Assembly: GCA_937916485.1 (NCBI GenBank)
Contig: CALFSV010000360.1
Coordinates: forward strand, 1 to 51,561
DNA length: 51,561 bases
Origin: an uncultured Paracoccaceae bacterium
GTDB lineage: Bacteria; Pseudomonadota; Alphaproteobacteria; Rhodobacterales; Rhodobacteraceae
Direction: 5' to 3'
The position numbers and the translations under genes were made by a program. Shown here one piece after another: positions 26,324 to 36,416 of the stretch. Position 1 is the first letter of the stretch. Each line of letters opens with the position of its first letter. Under the pieces are notes generated by a model, which was not told the origin of the DNA, did no database searches, and saw only the letters and a program-made list of their open reading frames with translations.

Positions 26324-28462
26324 TCAGGCAGCTTTGCGTTCCAGTCGACGGGCATGCAAGACAGGTTCGGTATAACCAGACGGCTGTTCGCGGCCCTTCA
26401 GCACAAGGTCACAGGCCGCGGCAAAGGCGATCCCGTTAAAGCCCGGCGCCATCGGCACATAGGCAGGGTCCCCTGCGTTCTGACGGTCCACCACCGCCGC
26501 CATCTTGCGCATCGTCGCCATCACCTGCTCATAGTCGATGACGTCGTGATGCAGCCAGTTGGCCAGCGCCTGGGCTGAAATCCGGCAAGTGGCGCGGTCT
26601 TCCATGAGGCCCACGTCGTTGACGTCCGGCACCTTGGAGCAGCCGATCCCCTGATCGATCCAGCGAACCACATAGCCCAGAATACCCTGAGCGTTGTTCT
26701 CGATCTCTTGCTGGATCTGCTCTGGCGTCCAGCGGCGATAGGAGGCCAGCGGGATATCCAGAACGGCCGTCACATAGGCACGACGCCCGCCAGCGGCGAG
26801 CTTTCTTTGCACCGCAAACACGTCGATCTTGTGATAATGCAGCGCATGCAGGGTCGCGGCGGTCGGGCTTGGCACCCAGGCGCAGTTCGCACCGGCCTTG
26901 GGGTGTTCGATCTTCTGCTCGATCATGGCGGTCATCAGATCGGGCATGGCCCACATGCCCTTGCCGATCTGGGCCTTGCCCGACAGGCCGCACTCCAGCC
27001 CGATATCGACGTTCTGGTTCTCATAGGCCGTGATCCAGCCCTTGCGCTTGATGAATTCCTTGCGGCTGAAGGGGCCTGCCTCCATCGAGGTGTGGATCTC
27101 GTCCCCCGTCCGGTCCAGAAATCCGGTGTTGATAAAGGCAACCCGGCTCTTGGCGGCCCGGATGCATTCCTTGAGGTTGACCGTCGTCCGCCGCTCTTCA
27201 TCCATGATGCCCAGCTTGACGGTGTTCTGGGGCAGGCCCAACATCGCCTCGACCCGGGTAAAGGTCGCATCGGCAAAGGCCACTTCATCAGGGCCGTGCA
27301 TCTTGGGCTTGACCACATAGACCGATCCGGTGACCGAATTGCCGCCCTCGCGCAGGAGGTCATGCTTGGCGATCAGGGTGGTGACGACGGCATCCATCAG
27401 CCCTTCGAACACCTCGTTGCCCTCGGCGTCCAGAATGGCGGGATTGGTCATCAGGTGGCCGACATTGCGCACCAGCATCAGGGCGCGGCCCTTGATGGTC
27501 AGGGTGCTGCCATCGGGGGCGGTATAGTCCCGGTCCGCCTCAAGCGTCCGGGTCATCTGCTTGCCGCCCTTTTCGAAGGTGGCCTCGAGATCGCCCTTCA
27601 TCAGGCCAAGCCAGTTCGAATAGGCCTCGACCTTGTCTTCGGCATCGACGCAGGCGACCGAATCCTCGCAGTCCATGATGGCCGAGACAGCACTTTCCAG
27701 CCGCACATCCGCCAGCAGCGCCCGGTCGCGTGATCCGATGGGGTGGGCCCGATCAAAGACCAGTTCGACATGCAGGCCGTTGTTCACCAGCAAGATCGCG
27801 TCCGGGGCCCTTGGGTTGCCCCGATAGCCCGCGAACTTTGAGGGGTCCTGCAAGGGCAGGTCATCCACCAGCAGGGCGCCGTTCTTGACCGTATAGCGAT
27901 GCACATCCCCGTGGCTGGCGCCTGCAATCGGAAACGCCTCGTCAAGGAACACCCGCGCCCGCGCCACGACCCGCGCCCCGTGGCCCCGGTCGTAGGGGCC
28001 TTTGGGTGGCTGCACGCCCATGGCGTCAGTCCCATAGAAGGCGTCGTAAAGGCTGCCCCAGCGGGCGTTGGCAGCGTTGATGGCGAACCGGGCATTGGTG
28101 ATCGGCACAACCAGCTGCGGGCCGGGGACGGACGCAATCTCGGGGTCGACATTGGCGGTGTCGATCTGGAAATCCGGGCCTTCGGGCACGAGGTAGCCGA
28201 TTTCCTGCAGAAACGCGAAGTAGGCCTCGGGGTCGTGGGGCTGATCCCGGCGGGCGATGTGCCAGGCGTCGATCTGGCCTTGGATCTCGTCCCGGCGGGC
28301 CAGGAGGGCGCGATTGGTCGGGGTCATGTCCTTGAGGAGGGCAGCAAAGCTGCTCCAGAACGCCTCGGCCGTGACCCCGGTTCCGGGCAGCGCCTGGGTT
28401 TCGATAAAGTCAGCAAGAACGGGGGCCACCTGAAGCCCACTACGGTCAAGACGGTCGGACAT
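26324..28462 (-). CDS. glcB: malate synthase G
   Basis: A 712-residue cytoplasmic enzyme condensing glyoxylate with acetyl-CoA to malate, the long G isoform. Recognisable segments include [41 protein letters not shown], the catalytic-region [32 protein letters not shown], and the [23 protein letters not shown]-terminal region. Length and order are normal. An AGGGAGAG site precedes the ATG. Upstream lie an inverted repeat (28583-28599) and two GGTTTCC repeats that may bind a regulator. The downstream GlcG-like gene is probably co-transcribed. Confidence 0.97.
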   Translation of the reverse strand: MSDRLDRSGLQVAPVLADFIETQALPGTGVTAEAFWSSFAALLKDMTPTNRALLARRDEIQGQIDAWHIARRDQPHDPEAYFAFLQEIGYLVPEGPDFQIDTANVDPEIASVPGPQLVVPITNARFAINAANARWGSLYDAFYGTDAMGVQPPKGPYDRGHGARVVARARVFLDEAFPIAGASHGDVHRYTVKNGALLVDDLPLQDPSKFAGYRGNPRAPDAILLVNNGLHVELVFDRAHPIGSRDRALLADVRLESAVSAIMDCEDSVACVDAEDKVEAYSNWLGLMKGDLEATFEKGGKQMTRTLEADRDYTAPDGSTLTIKGRALMLVRNVGHLMTNPAILDAEGNEVFEGLMDAVVTTLIAKHDLLREGGNSVTGSVYVVKPKMHGPDEVAFADATFTRVEAMLGLPQNTVKLGIMDEERRTTVNLKECIRAAKSRVAFINTGFLDRTGDEIHTSMEAGPFSRKEFIKRKGWITAYENQNVDIGLECGLSGKAQIGKGMWAMPDLMTAMIEQKIEHPKAGANCAWVPSPTAATLHALHYHKIDVFAVQRKLAAGGRRAYVTAVLDIPLASYRRWTPEQIQQEIENNAQGILGYVVRWIDQGIGCSKVPDVNDVGLMEDRATCRISAQALANWLHHDVIDYEQVMATMRKMAAVVDRQNAGDPAYVPMAPGFNGIAFAAACDLVLKGREQPSGYTEPVLHARRLERKAA

Positions 28463-28582
28463 ATGAACTCTCCCTGATCATGTGTGCCGGCGCCAAATTC
28501 GCCGACCTGCCTGATCGGCATGCGGGGGCATACCGGATTTGGTTTCCGCAATAGAACAGAGGTTTCCGATAGGCAACAGCGC

Positions 28583-28599
28583 GGTCATAAATTCTGACC
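28583..28599. promoter_or_regulatory. inverted repeat upstream of glcB, candidate operator
   Basis: GGTCA-TAAATTC-TGACC is a 5-bp inverted repeat with a 7-bp A/T-rich centre, about 120 bp upstream of the glcB ATG. A pair of GGTTTCCG direct repeats starts at 28541 and 28561, 20 bp apart. The geometry resembles GntR/FCD-type operators such as those controlling glycolate genes, but the regulator is not in the window. Confidence 0.4.
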
Positions 28600-28624
28600 A
28601 ATTTTGATGCCAAATTTGCAGCCC

Positions 28625-28771
28625 CTAGCCCGACCGCTGCATCCGGCATTTGTCCGAACAATAGCGGACCTGATCCCAGACCTTTTCCCACTTCTTGCGC
28701 CAGACGAAGGGGCGGCCACAGGTGGCGCAGGGCTTGCTCGGCAGTTCGGATTTCTTGCGCATCTTGGCCAT
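28625..28771 (-). CDS. DUF2256 protein, 48 residues
   Basis: A short gene beginning [15 protein letters not shown], then [14 protein letters not shown], and ending [12 protein letters not shown]. The four cysteines in C-x2-C and C-x3-C pairs suggest a treble-clef-like zinc site. The sequence agrees with DUF2256 over its whole length, including the basic N-terminus and the FVWRKKW core. It lies 162 bp upstream of glcB on the same strand and 128 bp from the divergent pepN. Function is unknown; the family is small, basic and possibly nucleic-acid binding. Confidence 0.85.
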   Translation of the reverse strand: MAKMRKKSELPSKPCATCGRPFVWRKKWEKVWDQVRYCSDKCRMQRSG

Positions 28772-28899
28772 GTTCGGCGACTTAGGGTGCCAAAGCGGCG
28801 CTACAAGCCTGCGGACGGGCAGAATGCGGATATTGTGGCCAGCCGTAAGACTTCATAGGGTCCGGTGATCCAAGTGGCCCGCCGCAGAAAGGTGCCTTC

Positions 28900-31449
28900 A
28901 TGAAGGACGCAAGCCCGCTTACCATACACCTGTCCGAATACGCCCCCCCGGCCTATCTGGTCGAGAGCGTGCACCTGACCTTTCATCTGGCCCCAAGTGC
29001 GACCCGCGTCAAAAGCCGCATCGCGTTTCGCCCCAACCCCGAGGCGCGCGACAATCGGTTCTTCTTGCATGGCGAGGGGATGACCCTGATCTCTGCCCGG
29101 ATCGACGGCGGCGCGGTTGACCCGACTGTTACGACAGAAGGGCTGACCTGCACTGTCCCTGACAGGCCATTCGTCTGGGAGGCCGAGGTCGAGATTGATC
29201 CCGCCTCGAACACCAGCCTCGATGGGCTCTACATGTCGAAGGGCATGTATTGCACCCAGTGCGAGGCGGAGGGATTTCGCAAGGTCACCTACTATCCAGA
29301 CCGCCCCGACGTGATGGGCGTCTTTACCGTCCGGATCGAAAGCGACCTGCCGGTGCTCTTGTCGAACGGCAACCCCCTGGGCAGTGGCGCAGGCTGGGCC
29401 GAATGGCACGACCCTTGGCCGAAACCGGCCTATCTTTTCGCTCTTGTGGCCGGTGATCTTGTGGCACACCCCGACCATTTCGTGACCGCGTCAGGACGCG
29501 ACGTTGCGCTGAACATCTGGGTCCGTCCGGGGGACGAGGGCAAATGTGCCTTCGGGATGGACGCTCTGAAACGGTCGATGACCTGGGATGAATCCGTCTA
29601 TGGCCGCGAATACGACTTGGACATTTTCAACATTGTGGCGGTCGATGACTTCAATATGGGGGCGATGGAGAACAAAGGCTTGAACATTTTCAACTCAAGC
29701 GCCGTTCTGTGCAGTCCCGAGACCTCGACCGACATGAACTTTGAACGGATCGAAGGGATCATCGCCCACGAGTATTTTCACAACTGGACCGGCAACCGGA
29801 TCACCTGCCGAGACTGGTTCCAGCTTTGCCTGAAAGAGGGGCTGACGGTGTTCCGCGATCAGCAGTTCACCGGCGACACCCGTGGCCATGCCGTCAAGCG
29901 GATCGACGATGCACTGACCCTGCGCGCCTACCAGTTCCGCGAGGATGCAGGCCCGCTGGCCCATCCGGTCCGCCCCGAAAGCTTTGTCGAGATCAACAAC
30001 TTCTACACCGCCACCGTCTATGAAAAGGGCGCCGAGATCATCGGCATGCTCAAAACCCTCGTGGGGGATGAGGCCTATGCAAAGGCGCTGACCCTCTATT
30101 TCGACCGCCACGATGGCGAGGCGGCGACGATCGAAGACTGGCTCAAGGTGTTCGAGGATATGACAGGCCGCGACCTGTCCCAGTTCAAACGATGGTATGC
30201 GCAGGCCGGCACCCCGCGCCTGACCGTCACTGACAGCTACGACGACGGGACCTATACCCTGCACCTCGCCCAGCACACGCCACCGACGCCCGGCCAGCCG
30301 GACAAGGCGCCTCTTGTGATCCCGGTCGCTGTCGGCCTGTTGACCCCCAACGGCGACGAGGTGGTGCCGACCACAGTGCTGGAGATGACGCAGGCCAGCC
30401 AAAGCTTTCGCTTTGAGGGGTTGGCAAGCCGCCCGGTCCCGTCGATCCTGCGTGGCTTCTCTGCCCCGGTGATTCTGCAGCGCGATCAAAGCGCGGAAGA
30501 GCGGGTGTTTTTGCTGGCCCATGACACCGACCCGTTCAATGTCTGGGAGGCCGGTCGCCAGCAAAGCCGCGAGGTTCTGGTGGCAATGATCGCGGACGGG
30601 ACACCCCCCGGCGCGGGGTATCTGGATGCGTTGAACCGGGCCGTGGCCGACGAGGGTCGTGATCCGGCGTTCCGCGCCCTGTTGCTGGCCCTGCCGTCAG
30701 AGGATGATCTGGCACAAGCGCTGGCCGACCGGGGTCACACGCCCGATCCGGATCAAATCCGCACACAACGCGAAGCTTTGCGCCTGACCATGGCGCAGGC
30801 CTGCAATGCCACGCTGGCCGCACTTTATGACCGGCATCAAATCCCCGGCCCATTCAGCCCCGACGCAAAGGACGCCGGCAAACGGTCGCTGACAAACGCA
30901 GCCCTGTCGCTGCTTAGCCTGATCGACGGCGGCGACCGCGCCCGCGCCCAGTTCGACGCCGCCGACAACATGACGCAACAGCTTGCCGCACTGTCTGCGC
31001 TTGTTTCCAACGGGATCGGGGCCGAAGCGCTGGAGCGTTTTCACGATCAATGGCAGGCCGACCGGCTGGTCATGGACAAGTGGTTCGGCCTTCAGGTCGC
31101 CCTTGCGGCACCGGAATTCGCGGTGGATGAGGCGACCCGGCTGTCGGCACATCCTGATTTCGACTGGAAAAACCCCAACCGGTTCCGCGCGGTCCTTGGG
31201 GCGCTGGCCGGGCACCAGCCGGGCTTTCATCGGGCCGACGGCGCAGGTTACGCCTTTCTGGCCGATTGGTTGATCCGACTTGACCCGGTCAACCCACAGA
31301 CCACCGCACGCATGACAACGGCCTATGAAACGCTTGGCCGATGGGGCCCGGACCGGCAGGCCCTGATGCGCGAAAGCCTTCAGCGAATTGCCAAAACACC
31401 CGGCCTGTCGCGCGATACCGGCGAGATCGTCGGGCGGCTTTTAGGGTAA
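28900..31449 (+). CDS. pepN: aminopeptidase N (M1 family)
   Basis: An 849-residue zinc aminopeptidase of the proteobacterial PepN type, cytoplasmic. The substrate-anchoring GAMEN motif is at residues 254-258. The zinc motif HEYFHNW starts at His290, with the third ligand Glu about 19 residues on in LKEGLTVF. The C-terminal helical domain (about 540-849) is complete. GAAAGGTG precedes the ATG. It releases N-terminal residues in peptide turnover. It diverges from the DUF2256 gene, and the acyltransferase gene follows after 128 bp. Confidence 0.97.
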   Translation: MKDASPLTIHLSEYAPPAYLVESVHLTFHLAPSATRVKSRIAFRPNPEARDNRFFLHGEGMTLISARIDGGAVDPTVTTEGLTCTVPDRPFVWEAEVEIDPASNTSLDGLYMSKGMYCTQCEAEGFRKVTYYPDRPDVMGVFTVRIESDLPVLLSNGNPLGSGAGWAEWHDPWPKPAYLFALVAGDLVAHPDHFVTASGRDVALNIWVRPGDEGKCAFGMDALKRSMTWDESVYGREYDLDIFNIVAVDDFNMGAMENKGLNIFNSSAVLCSPETSTDMNFERIEGIIAHEYFHNWTGNRITCRDWFQLCLKEGLTVFRDQQFTGDTRGHAVKRIDDALTLRAYQFREDAGPLAHPVRPESFVEINNFYTATVYEKGAEIIGMLKTLVGDEAYAKALTLYFDRHDGEAATIEDWLKVFEDMTGRDLSQFKRWYAQAGTPRLTVTDSYDDGTYTLHLAQHTPPTPGQPDKAPLVIPVAVGLLTPNGDEVVPTTVLEMTQASQSFRFEGLASRPVPSILRGFSAPVILQRDQSAEERVFLLAHDTDPFNVWEAGRQQSREVLVAMIADGTPPGAGYLDALNRAVADEGRDPAFRALLLALPSEDDLAQALADRGHTPDPDQIRTQREALRLTMAQACNATLAALYDRHQIPGPFSPDAKDAGKRSLTNAALSLLSLIDGGDRARAQFDAADNMTQQLAALSALVSNGIGAEALERFHDQWQADRLVMDKWFGLQVALAAPEFAVDEATRLSAHPDFDWKNPNRFRAVLGALAGHQPGFHRADGAGYAFLADWLIRLDPVNPQTTARMTTAYETLGRWGPDRQALMRESLQRIAKTPGLSRDTGEIVGRLLG

Positions 31450-31577
31450 CAGATGACAACTTTGGATAAGCCACCCCGTGCCGAGCGGATAGCAAAAGGG
31501 CACCGAACCCTTGCGGGAATCGATTTGAAGAGTGCAATGTCAAATAACTTTCATTTCAGCATGATCAATGGTGCAGC

Positions 31578-32438
31578 ATGAGAGAGCGGATCGACCCCCT
31601 GATTGCGGAGCGCGCCCCATGGCTGTTTCGAAAGAGTCCCCTGATAAGGCCCATCCGTGGCGCCCTTAACCATTTCCTGTCTTATGATCGGACGGTCGAG
31701 CTTGCCGAGCAGTTCGAAAACTCGAACACAGCCGAGGTCATGGGCACGATGGGCGAGATGCTGGCCAAGGATGTAACCGTCACAGGCCTGTCCCGAATCC
31801 CCCGTCACGGCCCGGCGATGATCGTCTGCAACCACCCGACGGGTATCGCTGACGGCATCATCCTTTGGCACCTGTTGTCCAAGATCCGTCCGGACATGTA
31901 TTTTTATGCCAACCGGGACATCCTGCGCATCATGCCCCAGCTTGAGGACATGATCGCCCCGGTCGAGTGGCGCAAGGAATTGCGCAGCCATAGCAAGACC
32001 CGTGAAACCATGGCCTTCACCCGCAAGGCCGTGGAAGGGGGCCGGCTCGGTGTCATCTTTCCATCGGGACGTCTGGCCAAACGTCGCGGCCTGCGTCTTT
32101 ATGAAAGGCCCTGGATGGCCTCAGCCGCGATGCTGGCCCGCAAGTTCGAAATGCCGGTGATCCCGGTCAACATCCGGGCCCGGAATTCGGTTATCTTTTA
32201 CCTCTTTGACCTGATCCACCCGACCCTGCGCGACATCACCCTGTTTCACGAGACGCTGAACAAATCGACGCAACCCTACGTCGTTACAGTGGGCGATACG
32301 ATTTCACCGGCCTCTTTGCCAGTGTCGTCCGAGGATGGCATCGAAATGCTGCGCAAGGCCACCCTTGCCCTTGGCGGGCGCGATGCACCGACGGTCAGCC
32401 TTGTTCGCGCCACACGCCGCCCTCTTCTGCGGTTTTAG
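31578..32438 (+). CDS. lysophospholipid acyltransferase family protein
   Basis: A 286-residue PlsC-domain protein. The acyltransferase motif appears as NHPTGIADG (about residues 88-96), a variant of NHxxxxD in which the Asp follows as usual. FPSGRLAKRRG (about 155-165) matches the second block and VIPVNIRARNS the third. It would acylate lysophosphatidate or another acceptor at the inner membrane. The NHP rather than NHR/NHQ opening and the Glu-to-Ser change in the FPxG block (FPSGR rather than FPEGT) separate it from ordinary PlsC, so the acceptor may differ. I see no strong ribosome-binding site. Confidence 0.85.
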   Translation: MRERIDPLIAERAPWLFRKSPLIRPIRGALNHFLSYDRTVELAEQFENSNTAEVMGTMGEMLAKDVTVTGLSRIPRHGPAMIVCNHPTGIADGIILWHLLSKIRPDMYFYANRDILRIMPQLEDMIAPVEWRKELRSHSKTRETMAFTRKAVEGGRLGVIFPSGRLAKRRGLRLYERPWMASAAMLARKFEMPVIPVNIRARNSVIFYLFDLIHPTLRDITLFHETLNKSTQPYVVTVGDTISPASLPVSSEDGIEMLRKATLALGGRDAPTVSLVRATRRPLLRF

Positions 32439-32477
32439 TATCGGCCACAGCCTAGTCGCCGTCTTAGCGCGGCCGGT

Positions 32478-33395
32478 CTACTCGGGCCGCGAATGGGGCC
32501 TGTTGGGGGCGGGACTCACGTAGTTCGACGTGCTGATCGTCTCGCGTTGTCCCGACAAAGGCATGGGCCGTGCCGGGGGCCTTGGGGCCGAAGCAAGGGC
32601 TGTCTGGACCTGGCAATAGCTTTGACGCCGGGTCCATTCGGCCATCTCTTGACGTTTGGCCCGGCTGGTCATCGGGCCCCAATCGGCGGCAATGCCCCGC
32701 CACCGCCCATCGTTCACCGCGACAGCCCGGTCCCGAGGCACGGTGACATTCATGATTCGGGCCGCACAACTAAGATTGTCTTCCGGATCGGTCAGCGCCG
32801 CCCCCGTTCGCGCCCGGCAGGAATAACCGCGCGCTGTCGGCGGATAGATCTGCATAAGGCCAAACCACTGGTTGCCACCACCAACCGCGTCGGGCCGGTG
32901 CCGGCTTTCGTGCCAAGCCAGGGCCGACATCATTCCGACCCAGAAAGCCCGCCGCATATGGGGCGGATTGGTTGCGTAGCCGGGACACCAAGTGGCTATG
33001 TCGCGCGGCACAATGTCGACGATGCCCGGGGCATTGGTCGCCAGTGCCGTCATGGCGGCCTGGGTCCACAGCGCTCCATCAGGCTGGCTGTCCCAGCGGG
33101 CGGCGGGGCGAAATATCCGTCGGCTGACGGGTCGGACGGTCGCACCAGTCTGGACCTCTACCGGGTACCGCAGCATGTGGGCCGGTCGGGATTCAGGGCG
33201 GAAGCCTGCAAGCTCTGGCAGCGCGCCAAAGACATCCTCGCCGCACAGCGTGGTACCCGCTTCCAGCGGCTCGGACTGCGGATTGGCCACTCGGACCTGG
33301 GCACTTAAAGGCGCGCCCATTCCGACGATCACGGCCAAAATCCCCCCAGGATGGTCTGTGACGCGCGCATGGATGACACATTGCCCCGGAAACAC
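32478..33395 (-). CDS. SLT-domain lytic transglycosylase, paralogue A
   Basis: A 305-residue protein with a hydrophobic N-terminal stretch (GGILAVIVGMGAPLSA) that looks like a signal peptide, so probably periplasmic. The SLT-type catalytic region is WHESRHRPDAVGGGNQWFGLMQIYPPTARGYSC, in which Glu of HES is the likely acid and GLMQIYPPTA the substrate groove (quoted here in part). A CP.Y...P motif precedes it, and the C-terminal 40 residues are Pro/Ser-rich. The start may be the GTG at 33393-33395 or a later one. It is directly upstream of, and clearly paralogous to, the next gene. Confidence 0.82.
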   Translation of the reverse strand: MFPGQCVIHARVTDHPGGILAVIVGMGAPLSAQVRVANPQSEPLEAGTTLCGEDVFGALPELAGFRPESRPAHMLRYPVEVQTGATVRPVSRRIFRPAARWDSQPDGALWTQAAMTALATNAPGIVDIVPRDIATWCPGYATNPPHMRRAFWVGMMSALAWHESRHRPDAVGGGNQWFGLMQIYPPTARGYSCRARTGAALTDPEDNLSCAARIMNVTVPRDRAVAVNDGRWRGIAADWGPMTSRAKRQEMAEWTRRQSYCQVQTALASAPRPPARPMPLSGQRETISTSNYVSPAPNRPHSRPE

Positions 33396-33461
33396 TCATT
33401 GACACAAGAGAATAGTTTAGCTTAAAAACATATACTTACATCATAAAGCTGAGGCAATGCC

Positions 33462-34070
33462 TTAACTGCGTCTGCGAACCGGGTCCGAACAGTAGGACTG
33501 GTTGCGCGTCCAGGCGGCCATTTCCGCCCGATGCGAGGGGTTCAGGAAAGGCGCCCAATCAGCGGCAAGCCCCGACCGGCCAGAGGCCACGACGCCATCG
33601 CGTGGTACGGTGGAGGCAGCGATCCTGACGGCACAGGCCAGGTTCTCGGCCCCGTCTTTCAGCGCGTCCCCGGTGCTAGCATCACAGCCATAGCCGCGGG
33701 CCGTGCCAGGCGAGATCTGGACAAGGCCGAACCACTGTCCACCGCCGCCGACGGCCTGCGGGTTCCAGGTGCTTTCGTATTTCGCCAGAGAGGACAGAAG
33801 CCCAGCCCAGAAGGCGGCCCGCTGTTCGGGATCGGCCGCGATATATTCGGGGCACCAGGTGTCGATGTCTTGCGGTTCCAGCGTCAGAAGGGGCAACCCT
33901 TCTTCGCTCAGGGCCCGAAGTGTCGCTTCGGTCCAGACCTCTGCCTCGGGGCGGTGATCCCACTGCATGACCGGCAGGGCTGCGGGTCCTGCATCAAGTT
34001 GTCCATTGCCCAGCATGGTGCAGGCAGGGATCAACGTGAGGCCGACAAGACCAAGGGCACGAACAATCAT
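33462..34070 (-). CDS. SLT-domain lytic transglycosylase lipoprotein, paralogue B
   Basis: A 202-residue lipoprotein: signal peptide with lipobox LIPAC (Cys17), then the same domain as paralogue A. Shared features in order are D(I)DTWCPEY, RAAFWAGLLSSLAKYES, GGGGQWFGLVQI, TARGYGC, LACAVRI, VPRDG and AEMAAWTRNQSYC. Glu of YES is the candidate catalytic acid. It would cleave peptidoglycan glycan strands while anchored to a membrane. The 66-bp gap between the two paralogues is very A+T-rich and probably holds a promoter for paralogue A. Confidence 0.85.
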   Translation of the reverse strand: MIVRALGLVGLTLIPACTMLGNGQLDAGPAALPVMQWDHRPEAEVWTEATLRALSEEGLPLLTLEPQDIDTWCPEYIAADPEQRAAFWAGLLSSLAKYESTWNPQAVGGGGQWFGLVQISPGTARGYGCDASTGDALKDGAENLACAVRIAASTVPRDGVVASGRSGLAADWAPFLNPSHRAEMAAWTRNQSYCSDPVRRRS

Positions 34071-34283
34071 TGATACAACTCAATTGTGGCAGGTTGGCCC
34101 GCTGTGACGCCATTTTCCCCTTGCGTCCAGACGGCCCCCCCGGCCTCGGCCAAATCCTGCTGAAACGGGGGAAACCCGCGCAAGGCGCTTTTGGCGAGTG
34201 ACGCCAGAGCCCAAGGCACAAGATTGCTTGAAGCGGGTCGGTCTTGGCCCTAGACAGAGGCCGCACAAACGAGGAGCCGACCC

Positions 34284-35795
34284 ATGCTGGACCTGACCTA
34301 CGAGGCCCCCAAACCCAAGGTGATCGCCGGGGCAACCGGGGACTGGGAACTTGTCATTGGCCTTGAGGTGCACGCCCAGGTCGCCACGGCGGCCAAGCTG
34401 TTTTCCGGCGCCTCGACCCTGTTTGGCGCTGAACCAAACTCAAACGTTGCCTTTGTGGACGCCGGGATGCCCGGCATGCTGCCTGTCATCAACGAAGGCT
34501 GCGTGGCGCAGGCCGTGCGCACAGGCCTTGGCCTCAAGGCACAGATCAACCTGCGCAGCGCCTTCGACCGCAAGAACTACTTTTACCCTGACCTGCCGCA
34601 GGGCTATCAGATTTCGCAGCTGTACCATCCCATCGTTGGCGAAGGCGAAGTGATCGTGGACATGGCCCCCGGCATCGCCCGCCGCGTCCGGATCGAGCGT
34701 ATTCACCTTGAACAGGACGCCGGCAAATCGATCCACGATATGGACCCCACCATGTCCTTCGTCGATCTCAACCGCACCGGGGTCGCCCTGATGGAAATCG
34801 TCTCTCGCCCTGACATCCGTGGCCCCGAAGAGGCCGCCGCCTACGTGCTGAAGCTGCGCCAGATCATGCGCTACCTCGGCACCTGCGACGGGAACATGCA
34901 AAACGGCAACCTGCGCGCCGACGTTAACGTGTCGGTCTGCCGGCCCGGCGACTACGAGCGGTATCAGGAGACGCAGGACTTCAGCCACCTCGGCACGCGC
35001 TGCGAGATCAAGAACATGAACTCCATGCGCTTTATCCAGCTCGCCATCGACCATGAGGCCCGCCGCCAGATCGCCATTCTTGAGGATGGCGGAGCAATCG
35101 TGCAGGAAACCCGCCTCTACGACGTCGAAAAGGGCGAGACGCGGTCGATGCGCTCGAAGGAAGAGGCACATGATTACCGTTACTTCCCGGATCCTGACCT
35201 ACTCCCGCTTGAGATTGAGCAGGCCTGGGTCGACGACATCGAAGCCTCTCTGCCGGAACTGCCGGACGCCAAGAAGGCCCGTTTTGTCAGCGCCTTTGGC
35301 CTGAGCGAGTATGACGCCAGCGTCCTGACCGCCGAGGCCGAGAATGCCACATATTTCGAAGAGGTGGCCCGCGGCAACGATGGCAAGCTTGCCGCCAACT
35401 GGGTCATCAACGAACTGTTCGGCCGCCTTAAGAAGGAAGGCCACGACATCACCGAAAGCCCGGTCACCCCGGCGCAGCTTGGTGGCATCGTCCAGTTGAT
35501 TACAAAGGGCGACATCAGCGGCAAGATCGCCAAGGACCTGTTCGAAATCGTCTACACCGAAGGCGGCGACCCGGCCGAGATCGTCGAGGACCGGGGCATG
35601 CGTCAGGTCACCGACACCGGCGCCATCGAGGCAGCCGTGGACGAGGTGATCGCAGCCAACCCCGCTCAGGTGGAAAAGGCGCAGGCCAACCCCAAACTGG
35701 CAGGCTGGTTCGTGGGCCAGGTCATGAAAGCCACCGGCGGCAAGGCCAATCCCGCGGCTGTTAACGCCCTTGTGATGGCCAAGCTGGGCCTTTGA
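34284..35795 (+). CDS. gatB: aspartyl/glutamyl-tRNA amidotransferase subunit B
   Basis: A 503-residue GatB of the GatCAB complex, which converts mischarged Glu-tRNA(Gln) and Asp-tRNA(Asn) to the amide forms. The opening [13 protein letters not shown], the [15 protein letters not shown] segment, and the CEIKNMNS and [23 protein letters not shown] kinase-domain motifs are diagnostic. The YqeY-like tail domain is complete. GAGGAG precedes the ATG. gatA and gatC are not in the window, which is common in this group. Confidence 0.97.
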   Translation: MLDLTYEAPKPKVIAGATGDWELVIGLEVHAQVATAAKLFSGASTLFGAEPNSNVAFVDAGMPGMLPVINEGCVAQAVRTGLGLKAQINLRSAFDRKNYFYPDLPQGYQISQLYHPIVGEGEVIVDMAPGIARRVRIERIHLEQDAGKSIHDMDPTMSFVDLNRTGVALMEIVSRPDIRGPEEAAAYVLKLRQIMRYLGTCDGNMQNGNLRADVNVSVCRPGDYERYQETQDFSHLGTRCEIKNMNSMRFIQLAIDHEARRQIAILEDGGAIVQETRLYDVEKGETRSMRSKEEAHDYRYFPDPDLLPLEIEQAWVDDIEASLPELPDAKKARFVSAFGLSEYDASVLTAEAENATYFEEVARGNDGKLAANWVINELFGRLKKEGHDITESPVTPAQLGGIVQLITKGDISGKIAKDLFEIVYTEGGDPAEIVEDRGMRQVTDTGAIEAAVDEVIAANPAQVEKAQANPKLAGWFVGQVMKATGGKANPAAVNALVMAKLGL

Positions 35796-35956
35796 CGCCC
35801 GCGCCCGCCAGAACCATCCAAAATGACAGGGCCCATGCCCGGCCAGTGTTTTCGATGGTCGGCAAGGGCCGCAAAACGGTGCTGCCGACAAACCACCTGC
35901 TTGGACTTGGCTCCCGCAGTTGCTAGACTAGCAGCTTATCAAGGGTGGAGTTCAAG

Positions 35957-36394
35957 ATGGCACAGTTCGAATACAAGGTGGTTCCGGCCCCCAAGCGCGG
36001 CATAAAGGCGCGGGGGGTGAAAGGCACCGAAGAACAGTTCGCCCATGCCCTGACCCTTTTGATGAACGAGGCCGCGGCAGAGGGCTGGGAATACCAGCGC
36101 ACCGACACCCTGCCCTGCGAAGAACGCAAGGGGCTAACCGGCAAGACCACGGTTTATCAGAACATGCTGGTGTTCCGCAGAAACCTGACCGAGGCAAAGC
36201 CGCAAGACGACGCGACGACCCCGGCCTTGCTGACCGCGCCGACCGCAGAACCCAAGCATCACGTCGCCGCGCCGGATGTGCGAGCACCAGAGCCGCCGTC
36301 AGAAGCCCCGGCAATCGCCATGCCAGAGGCGTCGGACGAGGCACCGTCCATCCCTGCCCCGGACCCGCGCGTCGCGGCCAGCCTTACACGTTAG
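35957..36394 (+). CDS. DUF4177 domain protein with Ala/Pro-rich tail
   Basis: A 145-residue protein. The first 75 residues form a DUF4177-type domain (FEYKVVPAP, a helix with LTLLMNEAAAEGWEYQRTDTL, then VYQNMLVFRR). The remaining 70 residues are a low-complexity Ala/Pro/Glu tail. The start at 35957 is preceded by GGGTGGAG. It is located after gatB in the same direction with a 161-bp gap. Function is unknown. Confidence 0.82.
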   Translation: MAQFEYKVVPAPKRGIKARGVKGTEEQFAHALTLLMNEAAAEGWEYQRTDTLPCEERKGLTGKTTVYQNMLVFRRNLTEAKPQDDATTPALLTAPTAEPKHHVAAPDVRAPEPPSEAPAIAMPEASDEAPSIPAPDPRVAASLTR

Positions 36395-36416
36395 TGCGAC
36401 CGGCTCGCGCGCGTCT

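Noticed and set aside
35858..35889. Inverted repeat GTCGGCA/TGCCGAC after gatB
   Set aside because: Seven-base arms with a loop of about 18 nt and no U-run; too weak to call a terminator.
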